From: Mesonia sp008017825
GTDB taxonomy: Bacteria > Bacteroidota > Bacteroidia > Flavobacteriales > Flavobacteriaceae
Direction: 5' to 3'
Length of the DNA stretch: 64,000 nucleotides
NCBI RefSeq assembly: GCF_008017825.1
Contig: NZ_VRLS01000012.1
Coordinates: 496,001 to 560,000 of the forward strand
Below, piece after piece: positions 62,147 through 64,000 of the stretch (position 1 is the first letter of the stretch; every line of letters starts with the position of its first letter). Position numbers and translations under genes: made by a program. Below the pieces are notes generated by a model that searched no databases, was not told the DNA's origin, and saw only the letters and a list, made by a program, of their open reading frames with translations.

Positions 62147-64000
62147 ATGGCAGTATTAAATAAAATAAGGCAACGTTCGGTTTTTTTGATCGTAATTATT
62201 GCACTAGCATTGTTTTCATTTGTGTTAGCAGATGTAATTAGAAACAGTGGTTTCTCAAAAAATCAAAGCAATGTTGGCGTAGTAAACGGTAACGAAATTT
62301 CTAGAGAGGATTTTGCAAGACAAGTAGAAGCTGTACAACGTAATGGTCAAGGAAACGTAACTACTGCGCAAGCTGTAAATAGAGTTTGGGAGAATAAATT
62401 ACAAGAAACTCTATTAGATGAGCAGTTAGATGAATTAGATATCGAGGTTGGTCAAGGGCAAATTAATAATATTTTAAAGCGTCAGTTTACAGGAAATCAA
62501 AACTTCATGAATGAAGCAGGTTTGTTTGATTTAGCTGTAATGCGTGAATATGTAGCAAATCTTAAAGCTACTTCACCAGAAGCTTACCAGCAATGGTTAG
62601 CTGTAGAAGAAAGTGCTGCAAAGCAAGCAAAAGCTTCTATTTACTATAACATGGTGAGAGCGGGAGTAGGAGCAACTTTATTAGAAGGAGAGCAGGCTTA
62701 CAAAATGGAGAATGATAACATCGATTTAAAATTCGTGAAAATTCCTTACGAAACTGTTGGTGAGATTGAGGTTTCTAAAGACGAAATTAAAAGTTATTTA
62801 AAAGATCATAAAGATAAATATGAAGTAGAAGCTTCTAGAGATATTCAATATGTATTTTTTGAAGAAAAAGCTTCTGCTAAAGATGACGCTGATACGAAAG
62901 TAGCATTAGAGAAATTAATGAAAGACCGTGAGGAGTACAATGAGGTTTCTCAAGCTAACGAAATGTTAGACGGTTTTGCAAAAACATCTAATAACGAAGA
63001 ATTTGTAAATGAGTTTTCAGATCTTCCTTATGAAGGACGTTTTACTTTTAAAGACGAATTAAATAAAGATAATGCTGAGCAAATTTTCAGTCTTTCTGAA
63101 GGGCAAACATTTGGTCCTTATAAAGAAGGAGGTTTCTGGAAAGTAACTAAAGTAACTGGAGTAAAGCAATTAACAGACTCTGTGAAAGCAGCTCACATTT
63201 TAGTAGCTCATAAAGATAGTCCTGTTGGAAGTGATTTAGAAAGAACAAAAGAAGAAGCTAAGAAATTAGCCGATAGTATTGTTACTCAGGTAAAATCAAA
63301 TGATTCTTTATTTGCTAGCTTAGCAAAAGAGTATTCGTCAGATACTACTTCTAAAGAGAATGGTGGAGATTTAGGATGGGTAAATTATAGAAATACGACT
63401 TCTTCAAAATTTATTGATTATATTTTTGATTCAAGTTCAGAGAAATACGGAGTTGTAGATACAGAATACGGTTATCACGTTGTGTTAATTGATGAAGCAA
63501 AAGCGACACAAAAAGCGGTAAAAGTGGTTACTTTAAGTAAAGAAATTGAGCCTTCAGAAAAAACTACTAATGACTTGTTTGCTACAACTACAAAATTTGA
63601 AATCGCTGCAGCGGATAAAGGTTTTGATGAGGTAGCTGAAGAGAATAGTTACGAAGTAAGACCTGTAAAAGGAATTAAAGCGATGGAAGAAGCTTTAAGA
63701 GGTATAGGAAATCAAAGAAGAATTGTACAGTGGTCTTTTAACGAAGAAACAGCTACAGGTGATATTAGAAGATTTGACTTGCCAAATGGTTATGTAGTAG
63801 CGCAGGTAACTGCTAAAAATGAGAAAGGATTGATGAGCGTAGAAGAAGCTTCTGCAACGGTAACTCCAATTATTAGAAAAGAAAAGCAAGCTAAAATGAT
63901 TAAAGATAAAATTTCTGGAAGTACTTTATCAGAAATAGCTTCTAATCAAAAGTCCTCTGTAGAAACTGCTTCTGCTGTAAACCTAAGCAGTCCAGTTTTA
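62147..64000 (+). CDS. PpiD/SurA-like peptidyl-prolyl isomerase (3' end outside window)
   Basis: The first 618 residues are visible. A membrane anchor (about 12-34, VFLIVIIALALFSFVLADVI) is followed by a SurA_N-like chaperone region and a parvulin (PPIC) domain near 345-445 (VKAAHILVAHKD; GGDLGWVNYRN; YGYHVVLIDEA). It is a periplasmic folding factor for outer-membrane proteins. It follows the CorC gene by 97 nt and ends beyond base 64000. Confidence 0.92.
   Translation, partial: MAVLNKIRQRSVFLIVIIALALFSFVLADVIRNSGFSKNQSNVGVVNGNEISREDFARQVEAVQRNGQGNVTTAQAVNRVWENKLQETLLDEQLDELDIEVGQGQINNILKRQFTGNQNFMNEAGLFDLAVMREYVANLKATSPEAYQQWLAVEESAAKQAKASIYYNMVRAGVGATLLEGEQAYKMENDNIDLKFVKIPYETVGEIEVSKDEIKSYLKDHKDKYEVEASRDIQYVFFEEKASAKDDADTKVALEKLMKDREEYNEVSQANEMLDGFAKTSNNEEFVNEFSDLPYEGRFTFKDELNKDNAEQIFSLSEGQTFGPYKEGGFWKVTKVTGVKQLTDSVKAAHILVAHKDSPVGSDLERTKEEAKKLADSIVTQVKSNDSLFASLAKEYSSDTTSKENGGDLGWVNYRNTTSSKFIDYIFDSSSEKYGVVDTEYGYHVVLIDEAKATQKAVKVVTLSKEIEPSEKTTNDLFATTTKFEIAAADKGFDEVAEENSYEVRPVKGIKAMEEALRGIGNQRRIVQWSFNEETATGDIRRFDLPNGYVVAQVTAKNEKGLMSVEEASATVTPIIRKEKQAKMIKDKISGSTLSEIASNQKSSVETASAVNLSSPVL

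Overview
The window is AT-rich Bacteroidota DNA, almost certainly from a marine-type Flavobacteriaceae. The signs are promoters of the TTG-N(19-20)-TAnnTTTG type without Shine-Dalgarno sites, type IX secretion sorting domains, a SusC/FecA-like TonB receptor under a TPP riboswitch, an arsenosugar gene cluster, and a CoaX / OmpP1-like / TPR / LptC / CorC / PpiD gene run.

Layout. 1-16.6 kb is chromosomal backbone: a partial sensor kinase, a riboswitch-controlled thiamine-type receptor, a sorting-domain gene broken by an amber codon, a Rieske-like lipoprotein, greA with a hairpin leader, an arsenosugar operon (rhodanese, glycosyltransferase, PNP, ArsM), a CHASE/PAS kinase with its receiver protein, and a giant type B T9SS adhesin-like protein. 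16.65-56.46 kb is a genomic island of about 39.8 kb. It sits in the 3' end of tRNA-Phe(GAA) and is bounded by a perfect 49-bp direct repeat. From 56.6 kb to the end the backbone resumes.

The island has two halves, and a 16-bp repeat occurs near each island end and exactly at the internal junction (38361). Half A (16.8-38.4 kb) encodes a type II secretion / type IV pilus-like machine: secretin, assembly ATPase, GspF, PilM/N-like, PilO-like, a GspC-like protein, a short prepilin peptidase and three pseudopilins. These genes lie in two outward-pointing operons around a signal-peptide-bearing RHS/YD-repeat locus with a variable C-terminal tip and a membrane protein that looks like its immunity partner. 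An older RHS cassette, cut by a decayed IS1, lies beside it. Half B (38.4-56.3 kb) holds a four-gene operon (double-GHKL ATPase/kinase, receiver protein, HHDRH protein, N6-adenine methyltransferase) that looks like an undescribed defence or epigenetic system. It also holds an iteron-like origin, secreted proteins of unknown role, a tyrosine integrase, a family A DNA polymerase, a primase/helicase-type ATPase and an excisionase-like protein.

Working model (inference): half B moves and maintains the element. Half A is cargo in which Sec exports the RHS proteins to the periplasm and the dedicated pseudopilus/secretin system carries them across the outer membrane. No relaxase, coupling protein, type IV secretion or virion genes were seen, so the element is probably not self-transmissible.
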